Source: Methylococcaceae bacterium
GTDB taxonomy: Bacteria; Pseudomonadota; Gammaproteobacteria; Methylococcales; Methylomonadaceae
Assembly (NCBI GenBank): GCA_030627205.1
Contig: DAOUSN010000029.1
Location: 1 to 33,905, forward strand
Direction: 5' to 3'
DNA: 33,905 nucleotides
Shown here: positions 1 to 7,850 of the stretch, piece after piece
Layout of the letters: each line of letters starts with the position of its first letter
Numbering within the stretch: the first letter of the stretch is position 1
Translations under genes and position numbers: made by a program
Notes under the pieces: generated by a model
What the model was told of the DNA's origin: nothing
What the model saw: only the letters and a program-made list of their open reading frames with translations
Databases searched by the model: none

Positions 1-174
1 TATGATCCGCGTGTGTTGCGTATTTTTTTGCCTACTTGTAATACTAAAGAAGTGTTTGATTTTTTTGGTGAGGTGGTTGGTGAATTTTTGGTTGAGGCGG
101 ATGAGATGGAAAGTTTGTTGTCTTTTAAAAAGTTGGAAATTGGACTTGATGCTGAGACATTTCATAATGGCTGA
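1..174 (+). CDS. T6SS effector adaptor, DUF4123 family (3' end only)
   Basis: The gene enters from the left edge; the last 57 codons are read in frame 1 and end at TGA 172-174. The fragment opens with YDPRVLRIFLPTC followed by a KEVFDFFGEVVGEFLVEA stretch, which is the C-terminal signature I know from DUF4123 proteins (pattern YDPRVL.xFLPTC...FFGPV..FLVE). DUF4123 proteins are chaperones/adaptors that load an effector onto the VgrG spike of the type VI secretion system in the cytoplasm. The following genes on the same strand have the layout of a T6SS effector cassette, supporting the assignment. Another reading frame over the same bases gives a 61-residue ORF starting at base 2, but its composition (Cys/Trp/Leu-rich) is that of a shadow. 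Recognition is from memory of the family, not from a search. Confidence 0.72.
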   Translation, partial: YDPRVLRIFLPTCNTKEVFDFFGEVVGEFLVEADEMESLLSFKKLEIGLDAETFHNG

Positions 175-367
175 ATTATATTGCTGATTTTTGAAGAACA
201 AAAGGTAACTTTAAGCCAAAGGTTGCTAATAGATTCAAGCATGTTTATATAAAAATATTTGTCTGACATATAATAAACGTTAGATTTAATTCTATTGTAA
301 ACATTTAGCTGTAACTCCTTCTATTGAAAGATTTATTTATTGTCAGGTAAAACAAAAGTGTATTAAT

Positions 368-745
368 ATGAAAATTAGTAGTCATCAATTAAAACTTTTA
401 GCAGAAGCTAATAATAAACGATACCTGATAAAAACTGCAAAGGAAATAGAAAAAAAAATGGATATACGCATTCCTTATATAACTAAACATTATGACCAGA
501 AAAACTTATTAATTGATATTCATAATGCTGTGATAGCCGCAAATTTATATGATATTGATGATCAAGAACAATTGTATGATTGGTGTGTTATTCGTATTGT
601 TAGCAAAATGGAGTTTTATAATATGGATGAATTTAAATATATTCTAGATCACAATTTACTTGTACCTTTTGCCAAAGCACGCCATATTATTCTAATATTT
701 TTTACAATTGTTGGTATGCAACAAGGGGAAGCATCATGGCAGTAG
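368..745 (+). CDS. small T6SS-cassette protein of unknown function
   Basis: Encodes 125 residues, predicted mostly helical and without signal peptide. It begins MKISSHQLKLLAEANNKRYL and carries a central ...LLIDIHNAVIAANLYDI... segment. This resembles the small proteins of about 120-130 residues commonly found between DUF4123 adaptors and T6SS effectors, which start with an SxxQLxxLAxAxxxRF-like helix; their role is not established (co-adaptor or stabiliser is a guess). A 180-base spacer separates it from the upstream adaptor and contains a TATAAT at 269-274, so it may have its own promoter. Its stop codon lies inside the next gene: the two overlap by 10 bases (736-745), so translation of the toxin candidate is probably coupled to it. 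Gene call is solid, function unknown. Confidence 0.72.
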   Translation: MKISSHQLKLLAEANNKRYLIKTAKEIEKKMDIRIPYITKHYDQKNLLIDIHNAVIAANLYDIDDQEQLYDWCVIRIVSKMEFYNMDEFKYILDHNLLVPFAKARHIILIFFTIVGMQQGEASWQ

Positions 746-1233
746 CAGCAACACCAGCATTAGCATTCGGACCTCCTGGTTGGGCATTTTTTGCTGTAGT
801 CGCTATAGGAACATTAGTAGTGGGAGGTGCTGTTATCTCTCAATCATCATCAACTACGCAGTCAAAATCTAAAACAAAGACTAAAGTCAAAGATAAGACT
901 TGTGAAGAGTGTCTTCGACCGTGGTCTATAAGAGTACATGCTCAAGGTACTCAAATTGGAGGAAGTTCTGGCTCTACAATAGGAGTTCCTGCAATTATTA
1001 ATACACGCCCTATTACAATTATTGAAGGTATTACGTTATCAGCTAGTACTTATGCTCTATTAACAAAATCACAGAAAAAAAACCTAAGTACTTCATTTCA
1101 AAAATGTAATACATTTATTCTATCTAGATCTCCCTGGGGATTCTTAGGAAAAAAATCATTTTATGGAACATCAAGAGATAATAATAGGTTTGATATTGAT
1201 TCATTTGGTATAACACCAAACTTTATAGTTTAA
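736..1233 (+). CDS. putative T6SS/polymorphic toxin with N-terminal membrane segment
   Basis: 165 residues. The ATG at 736 is preceded by a good ribosome site (AAGGGG at 722-727). Residues about 13-36 form one hydrophobic glycine/alanine-rich segment that opens with GPPGWAFF, then a Ser/Thr/Lys-rich linker (38-54), a CEEC pair (C56, C59), and a globular C-terminal domain containing RVHAQG (66-71), GGSSGSTIG (75-83), KKSFYG (139-144), RFDIDSFG (151-158) and a terminal PNFIV. This arrangement, a hydrophobic anchor, a Cys pair and a compact C-terminal domain, is what small PAAR-less T6SS effectors and polymorphic toxin tips look like, and the position between a DUF4123 adaptor and a probable immunity gene fits. 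I cannot name the toxin family or its catalytic residues; the charged R151/D153/D155 and H68 are candidates only. Activity (nuclease or other) is undetermined. Confidence 0.65.
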   Translation: MAVAATPALAFGPPGWAFFAVVAIGTLVVGGAVISQSSSTTQSKSKTKTKVKDKTCEECLRPWSIRVHAQGTQIGGSSGSTIGVPAIINTRPITIIEGITLSASTYALLTKSQKKNLSTSFQKCNTFILSRSPWGFLGKKSFYGTSRDNNRFDIDSFGITPNFIV

Positions 1234-1241
1234 TAATATTT

Positions 1242-1778
1242 ATGACATTAGATAAAATTAAAAACCATCCTCAGTTCCCTTTTGTAAACTTTCAAAAAAA
1301 TAATATAGATTTTTTAATGCTGGAATTATATTGGGTGGAACTTTTTTCTGACATACTTGGAGAAAATATTGTTAAGTCATGGAAACCTGAGTTAGTAGCA
1401 GACCAAGAAGATGGCAATCCTATTTTTGTTGTTGCAAACAGGAATAATAATGTTCCCCGAATTATCCGTGTAATACAACGATTCAATATTAGAGCTCTAC
1501 CTGAATTAAACTTAAACACACTAGATACAATCTATTTTACCGATGATGCATTCGTCCCTTATGCTCCTGATATATCTCGAGGAGCTACTGATTTCGATAT
1601 GCTAACACAAGTTGACGAACTAGTTATTTCTTCAACTGTATCAGATGATTGTGAAAAAATATTTCGGGAACATATTAAGCTCTGGTGTGTAGATTTAGTA
1701 TCTTTAGATACCATGCTAGGTTATGTAAATGATTACTGGAAAAAAGTAAATAGTAAATTAATTCAAAACCTTGAATAA
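1242..1778 (+). CDS. probable immunity protein for the upstream toxin candidate
   Basis: 178 residues, cytosolic by appearance (no signal peptide or membrane segment), rich in acidic residues in its middle and C-terminal thirds. Starts 8 bases after the toxin-candidate stop and runs in the same direction, as immunity genes of polymorphic toxin cassettes do. Contains no enzyme motif that I recognise; aromatic clusters (ELYWVELF near 28-35, DYWKKV near 165-170) suggest a compact binding protein. The function is inferred only from position and size. It is the last gene of the cassette; repeat debris follows immediately. Confidence 0.6.
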   Translation: MTLDKIKNHPQFPFVNFQKNNIDFLMLELYWVELFSDILGENIVKSWKPELVADQEDGNPIFVVANRNNNVPRIIRVIQRFNIRALPELNLNTLDTIYFTDDAFVPYAPDISRGATDFDMLTQVDELVISSTVSDDCEKIFREHIKLWCVDLVSLDTMLGYVNDYWKKVNSKLIQNLE

Positions 1779-1783
1779 GCCAA

Positions 1784-1906
1784 GTAGCTCGTAGGTTGGG
1801 CTGAAGCTTATTGAGTGCAGCGAGATAACGAAACGCGATAAGATGGGCTAAATTATAACACGATAAAATGCGTTACATAGGATGTGCTGAGGCACGGAAA
1901 GAAAGC
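1784..1906. repeat. degenerate dispersed intergenic repeat
   Basis: The bases after the immunity gene contain GTAGGTTGGGCTGAAGCTTA and further segments such as GATGGGCTAAATTATAAC and GCGTTACATAGGATGTGCTG. These strings look like the short GTAGGTTGGGC-type dispersed repeats seen in intergenic DNA of many gammaproteobacteria. No reading frame of useful length exists here. The identification rests on the look of the sequence; copy number in the genome cannot be judged from one window. Confidence 0.4.
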
Positions 1907-1909
1907 GGA

Positions 1910-2016
1910 AAGAAAGGGTCAGGTCTTGCATTTTGCAAAACAAGGAGTCAGACACTTTATAATTCAGTATAAACTAAACTTTCAAGTATGCAAAATGCAA
2001 GACCTGACCCTTTCTT
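1910..2016. repeat. 27-bp perfect inverted repeat, MITE/REP-like element
   Basis: Bases 1910-1936 and 1990-2016 are perfect reverse complements (27 of 27) around a 53-base loop; the core reads AAGGGTCAGGTCTTGCATTT on the left. The loop includes GAGTCAGACACTTTAT. I know this GGGTCAGGTCTTGCATTTTGC sequence from the flanks of REP-associated tyrosine transposase (RAYT, Y1_Tnp) genes in related bacteria. No transposase is encoded here, so it is a non-autonomous element or remnant. To the right, a GACCCTTTCTTC unit is repeated once (about 2007-2018 and 2020-2032). As RNA it would form a long hairpin between the effector cassette and the next gene. Confidence 0.7.
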
Positions 2017-2189
2017 CTTGACCCTTTCTTCTTTCTTTCCCTATATTTTCACCACTTAAGCTAGGTAAATTGACCTTGCTGAATAATTCGGTTGCCATTT
2101 TAATTTTAATCTGAAAAATGGTGTATTATATTTTTAAAATCACCTTGAGAGGGTTGGTCTTTAAATTTCAGCATAATAATAAATCTTTT

Positions 2190-3131
2190 ATGGCACATTA
2201 CACACAATTGAGTTCTTATGATATTCAGGCTATCGCTAATTATTATAATTTAACCATTCTTGATTTTGAATCAATTAATGGAGGCGCGGGAAATTCTAGC
2301 TATTTATTACAAACAACCGAGGAAAAATATGTCCTCACCGTTTGCGATGATAAAACCTTAGTTGAAGCCCTTAATCTTGGGAAATTATTACGTCGATTGG
2401 AAAAATATAACTTTCCAACAACGCGTTTAGTTTTATCAGTTAATAATCACCCTGTCGTTAGTTATCACGATAAACCTATCATGCTAAAAATTTATATTGA
2501 AGGGCAGGTAATTGAACAATTAAGTTTAGAAATGTTGTCACAAATAGGACGCGAAATGGCAACGCTCCATCAAATTTCTATCCCTGATTATTTACCTCGT
2601 CAACATGCTTATGAATCACAATTTGTCTCCATAATCATTGGACAAGGAATTGATTCCGATTATGAAGCCTGGTTAATAAAACAACAACGCTATTTTGAAA
2701 AAAATATTTCTTCTGAACTAAGTCATTGCTTAATTCACGGTGATTTATTCTATGATAATATTTTATTTGAAAATAATAACCTTAAAGCTATTATTGATTT
2801 TGAGGAGGCTTGTTATTATTATCAAGGGTTTGACCTTGGAATGGGTGTGCTAGGTTTGTGTACTGAAAATGAAGTGATCAACCTTGATAAAGCCCGTGCC
2901 TTCGTTGCAGGGTATGAACAAATCAGCCCTTTAGCCTCTATCGAAAAGCAAACATTACAAGTTTTCATCCAGCACGCTGCCGTTACAACCTCTTGCTGGC
3001 GGTTTTGGAAATATTATATTGATATACCCAGTATAGAAAAGGCGAATAAGCACCGACAAATGATGAAAATTGCTGAAAATATTAATCAGGTTTCAACAAC
3101 TAAATTTTTAACCGCTATTTTTAAGGCGTAG
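2190..3131 (+). CDS. thrB: homoserine kinase type II-like (ThrB2), APH-fold phosphotransferase
   Basis: Aminoglycoside-phosphotransferase/choline-kinase fold enzyme of 313 residues when started at ATG 2190. The usual family N-terminus (AxYTxLSxxDIxxxxxxYxL) begins there, whereas the open frame extends 24 codons further upstream (ATG 2118) into sequence without family likeness. Visible motifs: GGAGNSSYLLQT (nucleotide loop), LIHGDLFYDNILF (catalytic loop, D of HGD) and AIIDFEEAC (metal-binding D). Type II homoserine kinases phosphorylate homoserine in threonine synthesis and have this length; members of the same superfamily act on other small amines and alcohols, so substrate is an inference. 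No good Shine-Dalgarno is visible before either start. Neighbours (cAMP phosphodiesterase, argA) give no pathway support. Confidence 0.72.
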   Translation: MAHYTQLSSYDIQAIANYYNLTILDFESINGGAGNSSYLLQTTEEKYVLTVCDDKTLVEALNLGKLLRRLEKYNFPTTRLVLSVNNHPVVSYHDKPIMLKIYIEGQVIEQLSLEMLSQIGREMATLHQISIPDYLPRQHAYESQFVSIIIGQGIDSDYEAWLIKQQRYFEKNISSELSHCLIHGDLFYDNILFENNNLKAIIDFEEACYYYQGFDLGMGVLGLCTENEVINLDKARAFVAGYEQISPLASIEKQTLQVFIQHAAVTTSCWRFWKYYIDIPSIEKANKHRQMMKIAENINQVSTTKFLTAIFKA

Positions 3132-3143
3132 TAAATGCCAACA

Positions 3144-3160
3144 TTCACATCCAATGTGAA
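3144..3160. terminator. possible bidirectional hairpin between convergent genes
   Basis: TTCACAT-CCA-ATGTGAA forms a perfect 7-bp stem with a 3-base loop between the stop of the kinase gene (3131) and the end of the convergent cpdA gene (3225). Neither side is followed by a clear U-run, so it is not a classical intrinsic terminator. Its position is the only argument for a termination role. Confidence 0.3.
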
Positions 3161-3224
3161 AAGTAAGGCTAAAAACAAATTTAAAAAATAATTATGCCAG
3201 AAATTCACGATTAAGCTATATCTA

Positions 3225-4028
3225 CTAATGATAACCGTTATGACAATTTTCCAACTCCCCCTGTATTCCAGGTAATCTATGAACTTGAGATTTAAACTGG
3301 CCGTCATCAAAAAGTTGTATCACTCGGTAACCAGGCATAATGGAATCTAAGGTAAAATCTTTACAGTTAGGTTTAAATTGAAAACAGGTAGAAGGGGTAC
3401 TTAAAAGGGTTAGTTTTTGTCGTTGTGATTCCATAGCTTGATGAATATGTCCTGTAACAACAAGTTTTACTTCAGGATAGGGACTTAAACACTCAAAAAA
3501 TTCAACACTATTTTCAATTAACATGGTATCTAACCATTCACTATTAGAAGGGATACAGTGGTGGTGAACGGAAATCATGAGATTAGGCTTTGTATTTTGT
3601 TTAAGACATATCTTTAAAAAATCTATTTCGTGACTAGCTAATTTTCCACCAGCATCATTAGGTTTCTTACTATTAAGACAAATAATCTGCCAATTTTTAA
3701 AAATGGTTTGTTTATCACAACTAATCCTATCTTTATTTAATAACCATGTCATTAATGAATAATCGTCATGATTACCAGGAAAACAAACCGTTTTAGTTTG
3801 GTAATGAGAAAATATTTTATGAATTCGTTGATAACTAGCAATACAAGGTTGTTGAGCAAGATCTCCGGAGGCTAATATTAAATCAAATTTGCCATAATGT
3901 TCATGAGCTGCGGCTAAAACACGTTTAAAATAATCTTCAGTATCAATCCCTAATAAGGTATCGCCAGTTTTCGGTAAGACATGTAAGTCTGTAATATGTA
4001 AAATTGAAGTGGCTTGTGCAATATTCAT
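3225..4028 (-). CDS. cpdA: 3',5'-cyclic-AMP phosphodiesterase CpdA
   Basis: 267 residues, the usual CpdA length. It has the full metallophosphoesterase signature in order: TDLH (D14, H16), SGDLAQQ (about 54-60), PGNHDD (about 94-99), VHHH (about 155-158) and GHIHQA (about 200-205), which together bind two divalent metals (Fe/Mn). The enzyme hydrolyses cAMP in the cytoplasm and so tunes CRP-type regulation. It is the second gene of a two-gene minus-strand unit: argA ends 8 bases upstream of its ATG. A related metallophosphoesterase with another nucleotide substrate is possible, but residue pattern and length favour CpdA. Confidence 0.85.
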   Translation of the reverse strand: MNIAQATSILHITDLHVLPKTGDTLLGIDTEDYFKRVLAAAHEHYGKFDLILASGDLAQQPCIASYQRIHKIFSHYQTKTVCFPGNHDDYSLMTWLLNKDRISCDKQTIFKNWQIICLNSKKPNDAGGKLASHEIDFLKICLKQNTKPNLMISVHHHCIPSNSEWLDTMLIENSVEFFECLSPYPEVKLVVTGHIHQAMESQRQKLTLLSTPSTCFQFKPNCKDFTLDSIMPGYRVIQLFDDGQFKSQVHRLPGIQGELENCHNGYH

Positions 4029-4036
4029 GATTAAAT

Positions 4037-5347
4037 TTAGATGTCTTTATAAAGAACGTTTGAATTTCTATCAGAATTATAATAATTCTTTAAAGAAAGA
4101 GGCAATGATTGTTTGTCAGAAATGTGAAATCCTCGCTCTAAAAACCAATGTGTAGTTTGGGTTGATAAAACAAATAATTTTTTCAAGTGTTGTTGTTTTG
4201 CTTTATTAATCAGGTAATTAAATAAGCTTTTCCCTCGTGATTGATGTTGATAATCAGTATGAACCGCAAGGCAACTAATAATGGCCATTTCTGTTTTTTC
4301 TAGTAAATGAAACGCAGTGCAGGCAATAATTAAACCATCACGCTCGATAACACTATAATCATTAATTTCCATTTCCAATTTTTCACGTGAACGTTTGACA
4401 AGTTTTCCTTGTTTTTCCAAAGGACTAATAAGTTCTAAAATACCTCCTATATCATTTAAATTAGCGTCACGTAAGCTTTCAAATATATCTGAACTGATTA
4501 ATGTTCCTATGCCATCACGGGTAAAAAGTTCTAATAATAATGCCCCTTCTCGCTGTCGGTTGATTAAATGAACTCGGTTAACCCCTTGTTTACAACTTTG
4601 GATAGCCGCGTTAATAATTCGGGCAATATCAACTTTAATATTGACGTACTGTTTTAAAAAATTCTCGGCCTCAATAGTGGTCATTTGTTGAATCATTTTT
4701 TTAGTTTTAGGTGATTTACAATCAAATTCTGTCAATAAAATTAATTTTTCTGCTGATATTGCACAGGCGATTTCAGTAGCAACTTGTTCTGCGACTAAAT
4801 TAAAAACTTCGCCACTCGGAGAATAACCTACAGGTGAAATTAACACTACATTATCTTGATCAAGTTGTTGATGAATGGCTGCATGGTCTATACGTCTAAT
4901 TACTCCTGTGTAACAATAATCAATACCATCAATAATTCCCAGAGGTTTGGCTACTATAAAATTACCCGAAGCTACTTTAATTTTAGCACCTGCCATGGGA
5001 GAATTAGGTAAGCCCATAGATAGTAATGCTTCAATTTCAATTCTTACTGTACCTGCAGCTTCTTTAACACATTGTAAGCACTCTTTATCAGTAATCCGTA
5101 AACTATTGTTAAATTTTGGTAAAATTGCTTGTTGATTTAAACGCAAGTCAATTTGTGGGCGGATACCATGCACTAAAACTAACCGAACACCTAAACTTCT
5201 TAATAATGCCACATCATGAATTAAACTTGAAACATCATCGGCAACCGCTTCACCCCCAAAATAAATAACAAAGGTGCGGTTACGATGTGCATGGATATAA
5301 GGGGCTGATTTTCTAAACCAATCAACGAAATTATAGGGTTTGTGCAT
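4037..5347 (-). CDS. argA: N-acetylglutamate synthase ArgA
   Basis: Catalyses acetyl-CoA + L-glutamate to N-acetylglutamate, the first step of arginine synthesis. With the start at ATG 5347 the protein has 436 residues (E. coli ArgA has 443) and begins MHKPYNFVDWFRKSAPYIHA, matching the FRxSxPYIxxHRxxTFVI family opening. The frame is open for 26 more codons to 5425, but that part is not family-like and reaches into the promoter region. Domain 1 (about 20-290) is an amino-acid-kinase fold with FVIYFGGEAV and LVLVHGIRPQI; domain 2 (about 295-436) is a GNAT acetyltransferase fold with AIISCLAVH and the QSRGKSLFNYL acetyl-CoA loop. It is divergent from the AIM24 gene and precedes cpdA by 8 bases. 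Feedback regulation by arginine would be expected from the family. Confidence 0.92.
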   Translation of the reverse strand: MHKPYNFVDWFRKSAPYIHAHRNRTFVIYFGGEAVADDVSSLIHDVALLRSLGVRLVLVHGIRPQIDLRLNQQAILPKFNNSLRITDKECLQCVKEAAGTVRIEIEALLSMGLPNSPMAGAKIKVASGNFIVAKPLGIIDGIDYCYTGVIRRIDHAAIHQQLDQDNVVLISPVGYSPSGEVFNLVAEQVATEIACAISAEKLILLTEFDCKSPKTKKMIQQMTTIEAENFLKQYVNIKVDIARIINAAIQSCKQGVNRVHLINRQREGALLLELFTRDGIGTLISSDIFESLRDANLNDIGGILELISPLEKQGKLVKRSREKLEMEINDYSVIERDGLIIACTAFHLLEKTEMAIISCLAVHTDYQHQSRGKSLFNYLINKAKQQHLKKLFVLSTQTTHWFLERGFHISDKQSLPLSLKNYYNSDRNSNVLYKDI

Positions 5348-5445
5348 AAAAATTAGTATTATATAGTTGAATAGTATAGATATGGGTTTCATTTTATCAA
5401 GGTTTAGCCTATATTTTTCAGTCATAGCTTAAAGGTTGATATAAA

Positions 5446-6267
5446 ATGAATGAAAATGATCCATTTGAAGTCGTTGAAGTTGAAAAAGTTCCAGGGGCAA
5501 CATTTGAAGTTGTACAATATAAATCTCTAAAAGGTTCAAGCGACTTAAATACTGCTGAAAAAGTTTTTTTTGCTAATCAAGCTGATATTCATTTAAAAAT
5601 GATTAGAATTACGCTTGATAATAGCGAAACTTTAATTGAACCGGGAGCATTATATTTTATGAAAGGAAATTTGCAATTAGAATCAAGTACTCAAGGCATT
5701 AGTAAAGGTTTGATGCGTAAATTTATTACTGGGGAAACCTTATTTCAATCACGTATTAAAGGTACGGGTGAAATTTATTTAGAACCAACATTTGGGCATT
5801 ATTTATTATTTAATATTGATGATGATGCGTTAATTGTTGATAAAGGAGCTTTTTATTGTGCTTCCTCTAAATTAGAAGTGACGGCTAAATTACAGGGTAA
5901 TATTTCCAGTGCGTTATTTGGTGGTGAAGGTTTTTTTCAGACCCAAATTAAAGGTTCAGGAATCGTGGTTTTAGTTTCGCCTGTGCCTATTGATGAATTA
6001 CTGATGTATAGCTTGGCTGCTAATGAAAAATTATCTGTTGATGGTAATTTTGCTTTTGTTAGAACAGGAAGTATTCAATTTAAGGCTGAAAAATCAGGAA
6101 AAACTTTATTTCAATCAGTCACGAGTGGTGAAGGTTTATTGCAAACATTTACAGGGCCTGGTGTCGTTTGGATTGCACCTACTGAAGGTGTTTATAATCG
6201 TATCGAAAAGTTAGGAGGGATTGCTAATGTTAGCGGTACTCATGGAAGTATGGGAACTAAGACATAG
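5446..6267 (+). CDS. AIM24 family protein
   Basis: 273 residues with no signal peptide or membrane segment. The protein is a chain of beta-rich repeats with the AIM24 (formerly DUF124) pattern: TLIEPGALYFMKGNLQLES (about 62-80), two GETLFQSRIKGTGEIYLEP-like units (GGEGFFQTQIKGSGIVVL and GEGLLQTFTGPGVVWIAP being the repeats). Such proteins fold into a TRAP-like beta structure; the biochemical role in bacteria is unknown. An AAAGG ribosome site lies about 10 bases before the ATG. It is transcribed toward tldD with a 55-base gap and could share its transcript. Family assignment is confident, function is not known. Confidence 0.85.
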   Translation: MNENDPFEVVEVEKVPGATFEVVQYKSLKGSSDLNTAEKVFFANQADIHLKMIRITLDNSETLIEPGALYFMKGNLQLESSTQGISKGLMRKFITGETLFQSRIKGTGEIYLEPTFGHYLLFNIDDDALIVDKGAFYCASSKLEVTAKLQGNISSALFGGEGFFQTQIKGSGIVVLVSPVPIDELLMYSLAANEKLSVDGNFAFVRTGSIQFKAEKSGKTLFQSVTSGEGLLQTFTGPGVVWIAPTEGVYNRIEKLGGIANVSGTHGSMGTKT

Positions 6268-6322
6268 AGTGCAGATGATAGATAAATTTTATTCAATTTA
6301 ATACACTTAATTCAAATAATTT

Positions 6323-7768
6323 ATGCCAATTAATATTTTAGACCGTAGTAAAGCCGTTATTCTTACGCCTAGTGGATTACAATCACAGCAAATAGATCAG
6401 GTGATGAATCAGCTATTATCTGCCAAAGTAGATATGGCCGATATTTATTTTCAATCCAGTCATCATGAATCTTGGGTTTTGGAATCTGGTATTATTAAAG
6501 AAGGTAGTTATAATATAGAGCAAGGGGCTGGAATTCGCGCCATCTGTGGCGATAAAACAGGGTTTGCCTACAGTGACAATATTGAGTTAGCAACTTTATT
6601 AGAAGCGGCTAATAATGTTAAAGCAATTGTTAGGCAAGGACAAAATGCCTACGTTGCTATAAAATCGCCAACGACTTGCCCACATTATTATCCAACTGCA
6701 AACCCATTAAAATCATTTTCTGATCAACAAAAAGTTGATTTATTACGCCGTGTTGATAGTGAAACTAGAAAATTAGATACCCGCATCGAAGAGGTCATCG
6801 TTAGCCTTTCAGGGGTTTATGAACATGTCTTAATTGCTAATCAAGATGGATCATTAGTAGCCGATATTCGTCCGCTAGTGCGAATGAATGTTAGTGTGAT
6901 TATTGAAGTTAAAGGTCGCCGTGAACAAGGAAGTATGGGGGGTGGATCACGAACCGATTATCATTATTTTATTAATAACGATACTGCATTAAATTATGGT
7001 AAAGAAGCACTTAGACAAGCTTTAGTTAATTTAGAGGCGATTGATGCTCCTGCTGGCAATATGACGGTGGTTTTAGGTCCTGGTTGGCCTGGGATTTTAT
7101 TACATGAAGCCATTGGACATGGTTTAGAGGGAGATTTTAACCGTAAAGGTACGTCTGCTTTTAGTGGAAAAATCGGTGAGCGTGTGGCTTCAAGTTTATG
7201 TACGATTGTGGATGATGGTACATTGGAAAATCGTCGAGGATCACTTACTATTGATGATGAAGGAACAGCTACTGAAAAGACGGTATTAATTGAGAAAGGT
7301 ATTCTTAAGGGCTATATGCAGGATAAATTAAATGCTACTTTAATGAAGGATAGGTTAACAGGTAATGGTCGGCGGGAATCTTATGCCTATTTACCGATGC
7401 CAAGAATGACCAATACTTATATGTTGGCGGGCGAACATCACCCCGATGAAATTATTCAATCTGTCAAAAAAGGTATTTATGCTAAAAATTTTGGGGGTGG
7501 GCAAGTTGATATTACCTCTGGTAAATTTGTTTTTTCAACCACAGAAGTATATTTAATCGAAGATGGAAAAATAACCAGTCCCGTCAAAGGAGCAACCTTA
7601 ATTGGTAATGGACCAGATGTATTAACTAAAGTATCAATGGTTGGTAACGATTTGGAACTTGATAGTGGTGTAGGAACATGTGGCAAAGAAGGGCAAAGTG
7701 TGCCTGTTGGTGTTGGGCAGCCGACTTTAAAAATTGATGGCTTGACAGTAGGTGGAACTAACGTTTAA
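6323..7768 (+). CDS. tldD: metalloprotease TldD
   Basis: 481 residues, full length (E. coli TldD 481). TldD is the catalytic subunit of the cytoplasmic TldD/TldE heterodimer, which degrades unfolded peptides and matures ribosomally made modified peptides such as microcin B17. The zinc site is complete: HEAIGH (H261, E262, H266) and the cysteine of [12 protein letters not shown] near 453 as third ligand. The N-terminal [14 protein letters not shown] segment is a strong TldD hallmark. Its partner pmbA/tldE follows after an 82-base gap on the same strand, an unusually direct juxtaposition since the two are separate loci in many enterobacteria. Confidence 0.97.
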   Translation: MPINILDRSKAVILTPSGLQSQQIDQVMNQLLSAKVDMADIYFQSSHHESWVLESGIIKEGSYNIEQGAGIRAICGDKTGFAYSDNIELATLLEAANNVKAIVRQGQNAYVAIKSPTTCPHYYPTANPLKSFSDQQKVDLLRRVDSETRKLDTRIEEVIVSLSGVYEHVLIANQDGSLVADIRPLVRMNVSVIIEVKGRREQGSMGGGSRTDYHYFINNDTALNYGKEALRQALVNLEAIDAPAGNMTVVLGPGWPGILLHEAIGHGLEGDFNRKGTSAFSGKIGERVASSLCTIVDDGTLENRRGSLTIDDEGTATEKTVLIEKGILKGYMQDKLNATLMKDRLTGNGRRESYAYLPMPRMTNTYMLAGEHHPDEIIQSVKKGIYAKNFGGGQVDITSGKFVFSTTEVYLIEDGKITSPVKGATLIGNGPDVLTKVSMVGNDLELDSGVGTCGKEGQSVPVGVGQPTLKIDGLTVGGTNV

Positions 7769-7850
7769 AACGCATTATATAATGGAGGCGCGTAATTCAT
7801 ATTATGTTTCCTTGTAAGATTATGATTATTAAAGATAAAGGATATTTATT

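Noticed and set aside
2-187. 61-residue plus-strand ORF at the left edge
   Set aside because: Cys/Trp/Leu-rich shadow of the DUF4123 C-terminus, which is read in frame 1 and ends at 174.
2118-2189. 24-codon upstream extension of the homoserine kinase-like gene
   Set aside because: No family similarity before MAHYTQLSS, and no ribosome site at 2118.
5348-5425. 26-codon upstream extension of argA
   Set aside because: Family N-terminus starts at 5347; the extension is hydrophobic noise over the promoter.
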